From NCBI GenBank assembly GCA_036872755.1, contig JAVHNS010000015.1, positions 124,001 to 188,000 of the forward strand: a stretch of 64,000 bases of DNA, read 5' to 3'. Shown piece by piece: positions 23,747-36,152 of the stretch. A model generated the notes under the pieces. The model did no database searches. It saw only the letters and a program-made list of their open reading frames with translations, and had not been told where the DNA came from. This DNA comes from Orbilia blumenaviensis. Taxonomy: Eukaryota; Ascomycota; Orbiliomycetes; Orbiliales; Orbiliaceae. Each line of letters starts with the position of its first letter. The stretch's first letter is position 1. The position numbers were made by a program, and so were the translations under genes.

Positions 23747-25294
23747 GATTATAATAATGATATATATGTATTTCGCATAAGGCTGGGGGGGAAGGAGGAG
23801 GGTTTTGGAAAGATTTCTAGAATATATATATATAATCTAGACAATTTTACTTGGTCCTTCTATTATATAGAGGGGGTAATTTACAGCCCACCCCCGCTCG
23901 AGCTTAAAGATGAGGGGGAAAGTTTTGGATCGAATCCTGATTAAGGTGGTTGACATCTCAGCCACTCCTCGCGGGAAGGATACATCAGATGCAATAGCTA
24001 CGCATATGCATGGTTTGCTTTCCAGCAGGGCACTGCACTACAGGGGCAGCCGTCCGAAATCCTCTGGTGTGGTTGATTAAGCAAGTCGAAGTACAGTTTT
24101 TGGGTTTTGGATACCGCGTGCCTAGAGCTGTGCCTCATATCTGCATAACTACATCCATATCCATAGGTACCTACTTATATATATGACTATTAAGTCTAAG
24201 ATATCGATCGATGTATTCCTGATGGATGATCAGACTAATACAGTATATGAGCATGACATACGCTAGGATCGTTTCCCTGTCGCAGACGTGGTGCTCTGTC
24301 TGTCTGGCTGGCTCTCTGTTCGTCTGTCTGTTCGGTACTATCTGGGAGCTACCTACCTAGGTACTTATGTTACAAGCAAGCTATAACCATCTGATGTTAA
24401 TGAATTACATAAACACCATCACGTGACATACTTCTTAACCAAAAGGCTCAAAGCTCAACAGAAATAAATATGTGCCTACCTGGGTACCTGTCTATCTTCG
24501 ATAACTACCTACTTCCTACCTAACCATGATACCTGTTACTTCACAGGCTGGGCTTCTTTATCTCGACGATACCATTCGCGAACGACGCAGCCAGCCGACA
24601 TTTTAGGCATTACTTAACAATCGGACAAGGTAGTTAACTAACTACCTGGTACCTACCTAGTAGTTACCTATATACCTGTCAATGGTACTGGCGGCGGTTA
24701 CTTACCTACCTACTTAGCCTGGATGGTCGTCTCGTCTAACTTAACAGACAGCACTGACCACATATTCAATTACCTACCCTACCTACTTACTCAGCTCTCC
24801 CATAGATTATCCATTCATTTCGTCTCGTTTCGGGTTTTTTTCTTCTCTTTCCCATCCTCAAATCAGAATCAACGAAAACCCTCGCCAGACGGACAGGACA
24901 ACAACAACAAACCTTTTCGACCTTCCCTGTCCTCTCTTGTGTCTGTGTCTGTGTCTGTGTCTAGTTCTGTGTCTCTCTGCCTGTGTCTCTCTGCCCTGCC
25001 GAGGTCCTCCTTCCCGTCTTCAACATCCACCACCGGCTCTCTCTCAGTCCCACTCCCCGAATTCCATCCTCCGGCCGTCTACTAACGACCGTTACTACCG
25101 CAATCGACATCCATACCGTCCCTCGAACCTCCTTTTCCCTCCCATTCCGACTCCCGAGCGAACCAGGAAAAGAGAATTAAGTAAAAAAAAACACAGTCGC
25201 TCACTCGCCCAACCTCACACTCCCTTCACCGCCACAGAAGGAACAAGGGCAACAACAACAACAAAAAAAAAAAATAAAAAAATAAAAAATAAGG
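23747..25294. promoter_or_regulatory. divergent intergenic region, NLR and HLJ1
   Basis: This 1.55-kb region separates the divergent starts of the NLR (minus) and HLJ1 (plus). A (TA)n run lies at about 23823-23836. Between 24165 and 24785 I count about twelve ACCTA words on the plus strand, several as TACCTACCTA. A CT-rich leader with GTGTCT repeats and an A-rich tract (about 25260-25290) precede the HLJ1 ATG. Reading frames here are low-complexity and unsupported. Confidence 0.5.
24939..24962 (+). repeat. (GTGTCT)4 microsatellite
   Basis: Four perfect hexanucleotide units in the HLJ1 upstream region, followed by imperfect copies to about 24990. Confidence 0.9.
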
Positions 25295-26627
25295 ATGTCT
25301 GCGAAAGCCTCGGGTGCAGACACATCGTCTGCCGGATCAGCAAGGAACCGTGAACACCAACAGGGGAAGCAGGATCGGGAATACACATCTACCCAGAAAG
25401 CCGCTGTCGACCGGGTGCGAAAATGCAAACCGACAGCTTACTACGAAATCCTCAACATCAAGGTCGAAGCCGACGATGGCGAGATCAAGAAGGCATACAA
25501 GAAGCTCGCTTTGGTCATGCACCCTGATAAAAACGGTGCTCCCGGTGCAGATGAGGCCTTTAAGTGTATGCATGCACCCTTCCTTTTTTTTTTTTTTCCT
25601 TCTCTGTTCTCTCTCGTCTTTCTTTTTGGTCTCTTATGTAACCTATGCGACACGGTGGTTTTATTTTTTTTGTCTTCATTCCCATTTTGAGGTGTGTGGG
25701 TGGGTTCGCTGACCAGCTCGTGTGCCACAGTAATCGCGAAAGCATTCCAGGTCTTATCCGACCCGCAGAAACGTGCCATTTTCGACAAAACCGGCGGTGA
25801 TCCCGAATCTAGGGGCTTCGGAGGCTCATCTGCTGCTGGTGGCGGTAATCCATTCGCCGGCTTCCAGGCCCGGCCTGGGAGACAACAGTTTACGGACGAG
25901 ATATCGCCGGAGGAGCTATTTAACATGTTCTTCGGCGGCGGTGGGGGCGCATTCGGTATGCTCAATCCGACCACAACACTATATAAATACAAACACACAC
26001 ACTCTCTCTCTATGACCAACCAATTCTAACAGCGAAACCCTTTTTCATATAGGTGGCGGAGGAACTTTCTTCGATCTTGGAGGCGGCGGTCCGGGTATTA
26101 GAATACATCGTTTTGGAGGACAGGACCCTCGGCGGCGACCCAATGCAAATGCCGACGCTGGTCCCGACGTCGATAATTCGATAGGATCTACCTTTATCCG
26201 CTTATTACCGTTGATTTTAATATTCGCCTTCTCATTATTATCCTCTATTTTCTCCGGTTTTGGCACCACAGGCACTTCTGCAAGTAATTACCGAGGACCG
26301 GGATTTGCGTGGAAGGAAACACCGGTGTATACTCAAAGACGACACCTGCCGAAATATAAGGCACCGTTTTATGTTAATCCGATTGAACTCGGCAAGATAC
26401 CCGCGGAGAAGCTGCCTGCGGCGGTGAAGCAGATGGAACAATACGCAGAGATAGTGTATATTAAGGGACTGCGGACAAAGTGCGACAAGGAGTGGGAGAG
26501 AAGAACGGCAAAGATCCAGGAGAGCCAAGGATGGTTTTTTGTGGACCAGAAAAAGCTCGACGAGGCATTGGCGGAACCAATGAGGAGTTGTCAGAAACTA
26601 AACAGCTTTGGGTTGGCACATAGGTAG
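25295..26627 (+). CDS. HLJ1: ER-membrane J-domain co-chaperone (HLJ1 / DNAJB12 type)
   Basis: Hsp40 anchored in the ER with its J domain facing the cytosol; the family activates Hsp70 in ER-associated degradation. Exons 25295-25565, 25731-25955 and 26053-26627 give 356 aa; introns of 165 and 97 nt both interrupt codons after the first base. The J domain (about 46-112) has YYEILNI, the invariant HPD (76-78) and [12 protein letters not shown] restored by the first splice. A Gly/Phe-rich linker ([21 protein letters not shown]) follows, then one hydrophobic segment ([19 protein letters not shown]) and a C-terminal DUF1977-like domain with [16 protein letters not shown]. The ATG follows an A-rich leader. 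Length and domain order fit the family well. Yeast Hlj1 is shorter, so the full layout is closer to animal DNAJB12/14. Confidence 0.92.
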
Positions 26628-27529
26628 CCTACTTTGGGCCGGAGGGGGGGGGGCGCATCAGTTTGGAGCTCGGAAGGGTTAATGTAATTTTTTTTTCCTT
26701 TTTTGGAGGACCGTCAACATTGGTAGATTTCAAGCAAGCAAGAAGAGGCAGGGAAGAAGCATACCAAAAAGTCGATTTTTACAATCCTAACAAAAAAGGG
26801 AGCATTACCTGCGGGTTTATTATTGTTTTATTTTGTCAGTTTTTTCTTCTTATTACTTCTCTTTTCTTTATGAGCAGCTAGCATATGGATTCCTACCGCA
26901 CGCAGAGGGATGGGTTTTTTTTCTTTCTTCTTAACGAAACGTCTGATGATTGTCCTTTTTTTTTTTTCTTTCAAAAGAGTTCCCCCTCTTATTAACATTT
27001 TATTCCTTCTTATATCTTTTTTTCTTCCTCTTCTTAAAGCATAGTTTGGTATCATTGGGTTTTTGAAGATGTGATGGACCATTCATTGCATTTAATTGTG
27101 TATATTCTTCTTTTTCCTTTCCCCAGATTCACCACCTTATAGCGTCTCTTTTTTTCTTTTTTCTTTACTTCTATTGTTTCATTATGAATAATTTATACGT
27201 GGGGTGTATTATGATCGGTGGTCTATTTCAATTTTTCTTTTAAAATTCCTTCTCCTCATCGATGCATAAGCCTGGTTCGACATTCTGTTGATACAGTTCG
27301 TAAATAAAAACTTCGATAAATTCTTAGCAAGAAGAATGTTATAAAGAAAAAAAAAAAAAGCATTCTTGAAGATAGCTATTACATCCCAAATAAAAAAAAA
27401 ACTCCTATATCCCCGCTTGTAATAACACCATTTTCAGCTAAACCAAGCAAATTATATGTAAAACCGACAATCAAACGTGAATCGAAAAGAAAAGAAAAGA
27501 AAAGAAAAAAAAAGGGAAAAAAAAAAGGC
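26628..27529. other. T-rich convergent 3' intergenic region
   Basis: Between HLJ1 and the small secreted protein, which converge. Long T-rich and A-rich stretches and a G-run at about 26644-26653. Frames here are low-complexity Lys/Phe translations. No gene seen. Confidence 0.5.
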
Positions 27530-28237
27530 TTAAGACTTTATTTCAACGGGTACATATCGAACACCGCTACTGATGAACTCGTTCTTTCTTGGGATTACCC
27601 GCGCCTCAGCCGCAGGATTTCCAGCAGCAGCAGCAGCAGGCGAAGCGCCGTCTTTCTGTGCCGTTCTCTTCTTCTTCTTCTTCTTCTTCTTATCCTCCTC
27701 TTTCTGCTGCCCCTGTTCTTGCTCCTGCTGCTGCTGTGCCCTCTTCCTTGTCTCAGCCAGCGCTTTCTTTTTAAGCATGGAGATGTGTTCGCCCTGTATT
27801 ATATACCCTACGCATTAGAGATGTCTCCTAACCTAACACCAAAAAAAAAAAAAAAAAAAAAAAAAGACGTATAGACATAAGGAAAGAGAGGAAAGAAAGA
27901 AAAAGGAAGGAAAAAACTCACGAATTTAGTCAACGACAAAAACTGCGGATCACAATCCGCTTCCGTGGGGTCGTAGCAGATGTTTCCGCATAGTCTTTGT
28001 TCTTGAACGCAGGCTGGGTATGAAGATGTTATTGTGGACAGCGGGGTTGTTGGGGGTTGGTATTTTATTTCTGGTTTATATTTATATTTATATATTAGCT
28101 TTTGTGTGTGTGTAGAGATAGTAGATTTTGGAGGGGGGTTCTAGTGACTTACGGGGGTTGGAGGGTAGAGCTGATGCGAATTGTAGGGGGTTGAGGAGGA
28201 TGAGGAGGAGGAAGCTTAGAGGGGGGAGTGATAACAT
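27530..28237 (-). CDS. small secreted Cys-containing protein with K/Q-rich tail
   Basis: Rebuilt from three minus-strand exons, 28237-28153, 28070-27922 and 27793-27530, with introns of 82 nt (GTAAGT) and 128 nt (GTGAGT), giving 165 aa. Exon 1 encodes a textbook signal peptide: MLSLPPLSFLLLILL, then a small-residue end (FASA). A Pro/Thr/Ser stretch follows, then four cysteines within about 20 residues (ACVQEQRLCGNICYD, then ADCD). The tail is low-complexity: a Gln/Glu block, eight consecutive Lys, and an Ala block, from (CTG)n, (TTC)n and (GCA)n repeats on the plus strand. It ends GVRYVPVEIKS. I do not recognise the family. Secretion is inferred from the leader; a type II membrane protein with a basic tail is an alternative. 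Confidence 0.7.
27841..27865 (+). repeat. poly-A tract (25 A)
   Basis: Twenty-five A on the plus strand, inside intron 2 of the small secreted-protein gene (poly-T in its transcript). Confidence 0.95.
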
Positions 28238-31200
28238 TATTGCTGGTTGCTGTGGATCAAGAAGATTTAGGAGCTCTTTGGGGTTTGTTGATCTTTGGTG
28301 GGTGGACTCTGGTATAATATCGTAAATGGTGCTGGATAACAGCCCGCCCGGTACTGGAGATGTAGGGGATGGTAATGATGATGGCGGTAAGTAGGTAGAT
28401 AGGTATACAAAATCAATTTAGAGGTCTGCTAAGCCAAATAACTGATAGATGAAAAGAAGAGCTCCGAGTCGAATCTGGCGGCCACGGAAGCGGGGGGCGG
28501 ATAATATAGCGGATCCTCTAATGTTGCTGTGTATAACGATGATCTTGCTCTCTTTTTTTTTTTAAAAAAAAAAAAAAATGAGACTGGAGATCAGACGGCG
28601 TGGTAACTTCGTGGTAGGGTGTGTGTGGCTTTGGCTTTGGAGTCTGGGGGTATATTTCCGACTGCGAGGGTTACTGCTGCTACAGATCAATTATAATTAT
28701 ATATATATATTTTAGGTAGTCCGCGCCACGTTGGTGCATATGCCCTTGGTGTGATTTTTGTGCTAATTTGGTGTTGTAGATGTTGTATTGCGCGCTTGTT
28801 TTAGGCTATGTTGCGGTTCTATGCGTCTTTGGGGGGCAGGTTGGTTTATGCGAAAAATAATAATGACAAAATAACTAATTTAAAAGTGAAACGTCGATTA
28901 TGGCGATGACGGTGGAGGGAGGCAAAGGTGATATCAAGCAAAAAAGGGAGGGAGGAATAGATTCTTTAAACAAAGATGATCCTTAAAGGAGCTGTTTTAT
29001 AACTGGCAACGGTTGACTGCGGGTATCGATTATTGAATATTCGTATAACATAAAAAAAAAAATCCAGAGAGGAGCTCGAGCTCGGAACGGCTGATCGGAA
29101 TTCTTAATCTTTGTAACAGGTGGATTGTAAACGCCTATCTACTCGATTGTTTTTTTTCTTCTTGCTTTTAGAGAGAGAGTAAACGATTAATTGGCTTGGC
29201 TGGCTGGCTGGCTGGTGTGTATGCATATGTCGACGTAGGCCTAGGTCGTGTGTGCAACGCCGGGATCGAAAGGTCTTTTTGATGGCTGCAACTGCGGTCC
29301 GTATGTATGCACGTCTGTGCCACTTGATAGTCGATACGAGCTGTCCTTAACAATTGGTTTTTTTTTCTTCTTCAAATTGGTATTATTGTGGCTGGAGGGA
29401 GTGTCTGTATTTGGGTTTGTATGTGCAGCTGTTTTATATATTCGGAACGTATATGGTAAGGTTGCTTATCGTATAGGTATCGGGAAGGGGCAGCTGGAGG
29501 CGATGTTCAGGAATTTAATGCCAATTGAAAAGACAGGAAAAAGTGGCAACAGTAGAAACTTTATATAGACAGGAATCAATCCTATGCCTTTTCTTTTTTA
29601 TTGCGTATATCTCGGAAATAAATAAATAAAGTATCCTAATATATTTTTGCCCTTGCCTTGCTTGCCTGCTTGCTTCCAAAATTCTGAAACAGCGCTGTGT
29701 ACGATTCTCAATTAATCTTCTCATGGCCTGTTTTTTTTGTGATAGCTAGTTGTTATTGTGGCTTGAAATTTTTCCAGGGGATTGCGTAGCCTGTTCTCCA
29801 CCGGCTCGGCTATACTTTAATTCGACATTTGCATTGATTCGAAGTTTAGACTTTTTTTTTTTTTTTGTGTCGGATGAAGATCGGTTTTAATCTATCTGAG
29901 GATGTTGACTTGAGAAAATTTGAAGGAAAAGAGGGAATAGGTAGGTAGTCAGGTGTGCAGTTGCATGTTGCATGTTGCATGGTACCTGGGAAAATATGGT
30001 CGATCATCTCAAGCCTTCGGGACGGGGGAAAGCTTCCAGAATAAAATTATATATTTATATTACTACCACTATATTCGAATTCTTTATATTATCCGACTGT
30101 GATGTCCCCATGCATGGTAATGGTACCTGGTTCCTCAGGTGGCCTTTTTTGCCGAGTCGTACTAGCTGAGAAGCTGGGAGTTTTGTGAGGGTAGTAATAG
30201 AAGGTACTGTAGCAAGGGGGTGCGATATGCATTTGAATGTTGGGGTTTGGTAAACTGTAACTGAAGTGATCTGCTGTTGGATCGGGTTGACGGGCCTAGG
30301 AATGGGATGATGTGAAACGTGCTCGTTGGTACGTTCACACGTTTTTCTGATTTGATCCGATCTGGTCGAGGTAACGCTGAGGGACATACGATGCATCTAG
30401 GTACTTCAAAAACCCAGGTATAAATTTCTGGATGATTGGTATTTCATCATGTTATATTTTTGCTGCCGAAATCAGCTTCCGAATTGTTCTTTCCCTCCCT
30501 CTTTTGTCATTTTTTTGGTTGTGGTTGCGCGTGCTGAAGGAGGAGGGGCGGACAAGCTTTTGCCAAGATCATCGAGGACATGTATCGAGCGAGCCGGGCT
30601 TACGTACGTCTTTTCTCTCTCTCTCTCTCTCTTCTGTTCCCCGCCTTTTGAAAGGCTTGATTTTTTTTTAAAGTAATATTTGGACGGGTGAGATTATATT
30701 AGCAATTTTCTGAGCATGTGAAGTCTGGGATCTGTCTTTGGAGGCGGGTCATATTTAATCAAGAATATACATGCATATATTTCACACATAGTGCTATAGC
30801 GGGTACTGGGTGTGCTCAGATCTGATACAGAATCACATATCTGGTTACTGGACGGCGGCCAAACTACGTATGTATGTATGTGTGTATATACTGCACCGGG
30901 CCCGTGTCTTTCGCCCGACGTCCGATGGTATACTACCATACTATACTATGCTACGAAGTAGGTGTGTAGCTTGTAGGACGGATCCGAGGTCTGAGACCAC
31001 TGACTTGGCTTAGTAGACGACTGGGGGGAAAGAAAGAAAGAAGGTTGACCAATTCCGGTGGATCGATTTTTTTGGTCTTAATCAACCAGGGGAGTGGTTC
31101 GACAGACCTGTCGGGTCTAACGGCGGACCGACGTTTAGATGCGTACATACGTGCGACTATATGCCGACTTTGCTATGACATCAAAGTCCGGATCCGATCG

Positions 31201-34200
31201 TCGATTATATAGCAGGTAGCTAGCTAGGGGAATCGGGGATACCTTGTGTTTAACCTATATCTGTGTGCTTTTAGTAATACTAGTAATTAGAGTAGCTGAC
31301 CTACTCTAATGATGTTTTTTTCTTTCCTTTCCTTTCTGGCTATGATGGTGATAGGCGGGGGAATAGCGCCGATTGCCACTTGAGCTTACGACGAGAGGGG
31401 AGACGTAGAGCTGTGGCTGGTGGAGAGAGGGTTGGTTAAAGACGTTGATCTACGTAATTGCGGCCGGGATTGCGATCGCAAACCTCGAACATCATCAACA
31501 CTTAAAAGTACTTTTCACATTTTTAGAAAATTAAAAATTAAAAATTAAAAACGGAGATATGTCTTGCGACCGAGTCAATTTGCACCGAACGTCAGTCAAT
31601 TTCAGGGTCCAGGTTGCCCCGTATGGAATTCCGTCTTCTTCCGATGCGTATTTTTTTTTCTTTCTTCTCTCTTTGCGAGTTGCAAGAAAGTGGAACGGAC
31701 GGAGCACAGCCTGGCCATTCGGTAACCTTTTCCATTTGCATCTTGCATGATATACCCCCCCTTCTATTCTACATACATCCATTACTTCTTGCGCTATTCA
31801 GGCCCGCCCCGCCCCAGAAACCTGCCTGGTTTGCGAGAAGCGATTGATTCGATTAAATTCGATTTTGCCAAACCTGCAAGAACGCAAAGAATTTTTTTTT
31901 TTAAAATCCCAGAAAGGCCCCAAAAAGCATAATAGAAAGGCTACTAAGGGCTAAGAAGAAAAAAAAGAAGAAGAACAAGAAGAAGAACAAGACGACGAAG
32001 CTAGAAAATTTTCACGAAAATCTAGAAAAGCTTGGTCGCGGCTGTTCCGATTTCCGTTATATAAAACGAAAAAAGAATCGCCCACCTCTACGCTCCCCCG
32101 TCTCTTCTTTGATTGATCGAATCAAATCAGATCAGATCAGATCAGGTCAATTCGGATCGAATCTCCTGCCCCCTTCGAAGGCTTCACAAACCGGCGGCAG
32201 TGGAATCGGAACCCTGGGAAATACCTAGGTAACTTCCAGACAGACAGACAAAGAGAGAGAAACCAGACGAGACACCCGAGTTTGACGGCGGTTTAACAAT
32301 ATTCCTTTTTTGTGGAGCCCTGGGGTTTGCACAACCAAACGCAAAAGAAAAGTAAAAAACAAAAAAAAAAAAGAGAGGCTGCCAGATGACCCGAATCAAG
32401 CAGTAATAAACCCCCACTCTCTTTGCAATTGGGTTTCTCACTTCTGGTCTCCTGTTATTTCTGTTTGGCCTCTCTCTCTACTTCGTACGGTACATACATA
32501 CATTACATTACATACGGAGTACATTACATACGAACAGCGGCAGACCCGGCTCTTTCTCTCACTTGCCCTTTCCAATTGCATCTCTCAATTTAAACCTCCT
32601 CCCTCCAAATGCAACCGCTGCAGATGCAAATGCACCGACACTAACGTGCCCTGTCATCTGATTCCAATTGCAAAACTTGTTTGCTCTCTCTCACACACTC
32701 AAAAAGTTCTTTGCTGGTCTTTTTTTATTTTATTTTTTATTTTTATACCCCCTTCAGAGTGTAGGGTATACAGAGAGATACATACTCATAGGACCTACAT
32801 TGCTTGCGAGTCAGCACAGACCTCGATTGGCCATTATTGACACTCACATCCCCATCCCCTCCCCGGTTCCATCTTCAGCCATACCCCATACTTTTTTTTT
32901 TACTTATTCTTCTTTTCATCTGCACCTCATCTTACCAGAAGCCTGCAGGATAAACTGTATGGCCCTGGGGCCTGTCTATTTGCTCCATACCTTACATACA
33001 TACTTACCGACATACATATATACATAATAACGAAGTAAGTAAGAGTAAGTCAAAGTACATTTTGAAGCGGCCGCAGCATCAGCACAGCGCCTCCATACCG
33101 GATCATCGAGTTAGTAATACGGTCTTCCCCTCTGCTCGATCCATTCCACCGCCATCTAGCCAGCTGGCCAGCTGGATCGGACCCCCCTCCGACGAGAGCC
33201 GTATTATATTCTCGTTCCAGCAACTCTGTTCCATAGTCGTTTGTCATGAATGTTGGAGAGGACTGGACGAACCTCCCACGCTACTCCTGAAGCCGTTAGC
33301 AGGGCCAGCCCACGTTAGTTTCTGAACAGGCAAAGGCATTTGGGGTAACACCACTTGCTGCACAGCGCGGACGAAAAGAAAAGAAGAAAAAAAAGGAAAG
33401 AAAACGCCGAAAGAGAGAAGAAAGAGGGCCTCTGTTCGGTGCAAGTGCAGCACAAGCAGAAGCAGCAGCATCACGCCCACTCTTGGTCCGGTCCCCTCGT
33501 CCCAGGAGCATCCCTTCCCTTCCAGTTCCACACCCAGTTCCACTTCCATTTCCTCCTTTCTTTGCTTCTTTTCATTTTTCTTCTCCTCGTTGATTTGCAT
33601 ACTACTACCATTACTACTACACATCCACACACGACGACGACAACCCGTTAGTTACTTTGTTGGTTGATTTGACGTCCAGCTTCGAGGCTTGCCTTTCTTC
33701 TTCTTCTTCTTCTTTTTTTTTTCCTCACCCACACACACGTGTTTAATCAGATCTGAAAGTAGTCGGACGACCACCTTCCTCTCGCCTCGATTCTTGAACC
33801 TGGCCATATTAATCACCCCCCATCCCCCACTCCTCATCGACCTCTTCTTTTTTAATTCTTCTTCTTCTTCTTCTTCTCGAATCCTCCCTCTCTTCTCTTA
33901 CTCACCCAGTCCTACCAAACCATGTGCCATACAGCAATCAATCTTCTTTAACTGGTCACGTTCACGTCTTAAGAGCAATCCTCCTTACCCTTGCCCGTCA
34001 GACAATTCGACAACAGAAAAATAAAAAATAATTTATTAGTCGTCGTGGTCGTCGTCGTACATAAACCTACTAGTTTCTTATATCTCATCTGGACCTATTC
34101 TCTTTTTTCTTCTTTTTTTCCCTGGCCCTTTTAAACAACAGACTATCGACTAGCTGCTACCGTAGAATTTTATATTTTTCTATATCATCTACAGGACCTT

Positions 34201-34424
34201 CCTACCTCCTTTTTTTTCTCTTTATTATTTTTATATTTTTTTTTTTTTATTATTTCGAGTCAAACGAGGTTCCCCGGTTTTTTCTTGTTTAGCCGTTTGG
34301 TTATATTATAAGCTCTCCGGAACCTCTCAACTCCCCTGGTCCGCCCTGTAAACGAGCTGAACCGGCCCTTTCGTCGCCTCAGTTTCAGATCAACCTCCAG
34401 CTCATTACCATTTTTGGTCACGCG
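28238..34424. other. 6.2-kb gene-free, microsatellite-rich region
   Basis: No frame here has a recognisable domain, and the longest ones are low-complexity or start without ATG. The region contains a T11A15 run at 28553, (GCTG)n near 29200, (AGATC)n near 32125-32145, (TTC)n near 33696 and 33855, and many poly-T tracts. From about 31.9 kb the plus strand becomes strongly CT-rich up to the SIW14 ATG, as expected of a long promoter and 5' leader. I find no tRNA-like B box or transposon remnants. Confidence 0.5.
28553..28578. repeat. T11-A15 palindromic homopolymer junction
   Basis: Eleven T followed directly by fifteen A. This can fold as a perfect A/T hairpin and, as poly(dA:dT), usually excludes nucleosomes. 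Confidence 0.9.
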
Positions 34425-35720
34425 ATGATTGCCATCTCAACACCCCGAAGAGAAGACACCTTCCAAACTAGTTTGGTTGCTCTTCCAAGATCTACGTCCG
34501 ACCTCAATGCCAATGTCCACGATCTAACATCACCCATCCCATTGTCGGCCTTCGGTCCTCCATCATCATTCACCCCAAGATCCTTCTCCTCTGGTCGCAG
34601 CAATAAAAGAGCAAGGTTAACCAGGTCCATGAGCTTGGAGCAAGAAACATCCTTTTCAATCTATAACATGAAATTCCTTGGAGGGATGGATGAGTTGGAT
34701 GGTACGTGGAGCTCTTCTCAAGCCAACATTGCCGAGGTTACACGAATCTCTGGGGGAATACAAGCTCACCAGACTAACTCGGCAACAGAGGTTACCGTTC
34801 CAGAGGACTCCGGAGATGATACCACGGGTACCAGCGGTGCCAGCATTCTATCGAGAACAAACACAACTTCTACTGGCAGTTTGTGCTTCCAGATTCCCGA
34901 GGAATCGAACGCTCTGTCACATCACGCGACATCTCATACAACCCTGTCCACATATACTTTGAGCTCGAAAAGCATCCTGGAGGAATACGATGTTCCTAAG
35001 AATTTCTCTATGGTCTGGCCGGGTGTCTATCGAAGCTCCTTCCCAGCAGAGTCCAACTTTTCCTACCTAAAAATGCTAAAGCTGAAAACTGTTCTGTACG
35101 TTTTTTTTCCCCTCCCCCATTCCGATATATGCACTGCCAGCGAGAAAGGAGGGGAAGAAAATAAGGCTAATCTGAGACATTTAGGACCTTGATCCCTGAG
35201 AAGTACCCTCAGACAAATGTCGAATTCATGCAGCAGAATGGTATCCAGCACATTCAAATTGGAATTCGAGCCAACAAGGAGCCGTTTGTTGAAGGTGGGT
35301 CAAAATAACCAATGCATCTATCTACTCGGCTATATGCGAACTATGCAGCTAACTTGAGTCGATACTATTTGTAGTTCCACTTGATAAGATCACCAAGGCT
35401 GTGAGTGTCATATTGGATAAACGAAACCATCCGATTTTGATCCACTGCAACAAGGGAAAGGTAGGAGCATAATTGTGCCCAATGATGACACCTCTCGACC
35501 ACACCTGCTGACCATGTCCTCTTCTTCTTTCGTCTAGCATCGAACTGGCTGTATCGTTGGCTGTCTTCGCAAGATCCAAAAATGGACCCTATGCAACGTC
35601 TTCGACGAGTACCGACGCTTCTCTCACCCCAAGGAACGAGTCCTAGACGAACAGGTTATCGAGCTTTGGGAGGAAGCCCAACTCTTTGCTGTAGCGAAAG
35701 AAAACGGATGGGTTAGATAA
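34425..35720 (+). CDS. SIW14: SIW14-type inositol-pyrophosphate phosphatase
   Basis: Atypical dual-specificity phosphatase fold; yeast Siw14 removes the 5-beta phosphate from 5-PP-InsP5. Exons 34425-35095, 35185-35294, 35375-35460 and 35538-35720 give 349 aa with introns of 89, 80 and 77 nt. The catalytic domain begins near residue 200 (FSMVWPGVYRSSFP) and contains TLIPEKYPQ, IRANKEPFVEVPL, and the CX5R loop HCNKGKHRTGC with C285 and R291, then FDEYRRFSHPK. All Siw14 hallmarks are present. The ~195-residue N-terminal part is Ser/Thr-rich, likely disordered, with a basic patch (GRSNKRARLTRSMS) that could be a nuclear signal or phosphorylation site. It starts at the first ATG after a CT-rich leader. 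Family assignment is very secure; the extension's role is unknown. Confidence 0.93.
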
Positions 35721-36121
35721 TGAGGCACGGATATTCGGAATGCGTGGGGTACCCCGACGCCTCCCATACGGTTTTTGCTCGACATTCCTTTCGAACCGAC
35801 CAACTTTGGAACCCGTGACTCAGATAACACACCACACAGACACACACTACACTCACACGGGATATGAATCAAAAAGCAATGGGGCTTGCAGATCTCCGCT
35901 GTTGTCTTCCCAAGCCTTCGGATCTTCCGACTTTTACTAAGGATGTTTGGTTTTCTTTTTGGGTTTTCTTAGCATCAAATAGTTTTTGTTTTGTTTTACA
36001 CATCTTCTTTTCCTTTTCCTTCTGCGTTTTAGTTCCGCTGGATAGTGCATCCAGGACACCGCTGCTTTTGCTTTTCTCTGTGTTTCGAAATTCGGCTCGG
36101 CTTTGAGATATGGGACTCTGC

Positions 36122-36152
<31 letters not shown>

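Noticed and set aside
24937..25353. Cys/Leu-rich frame that looks like a small secreted protein
   Set aside because: It is a translation of the (GTGTCT)n microsatellite in the HLJ1 leader.
32310..32840. 176-codon plus-strand frame upstream of SIW14
   Set aside because: Starts without ATG and lies in CT/AC-rich leader DNA; composition explains it.
33244..33630. Frame with a hydrophobic run (LLLLLVLHLH) suggesting a membrane protein
   Set aside because: The run is a translation of a CAG/AGC-rich tract, and the frame does not start with ATG.
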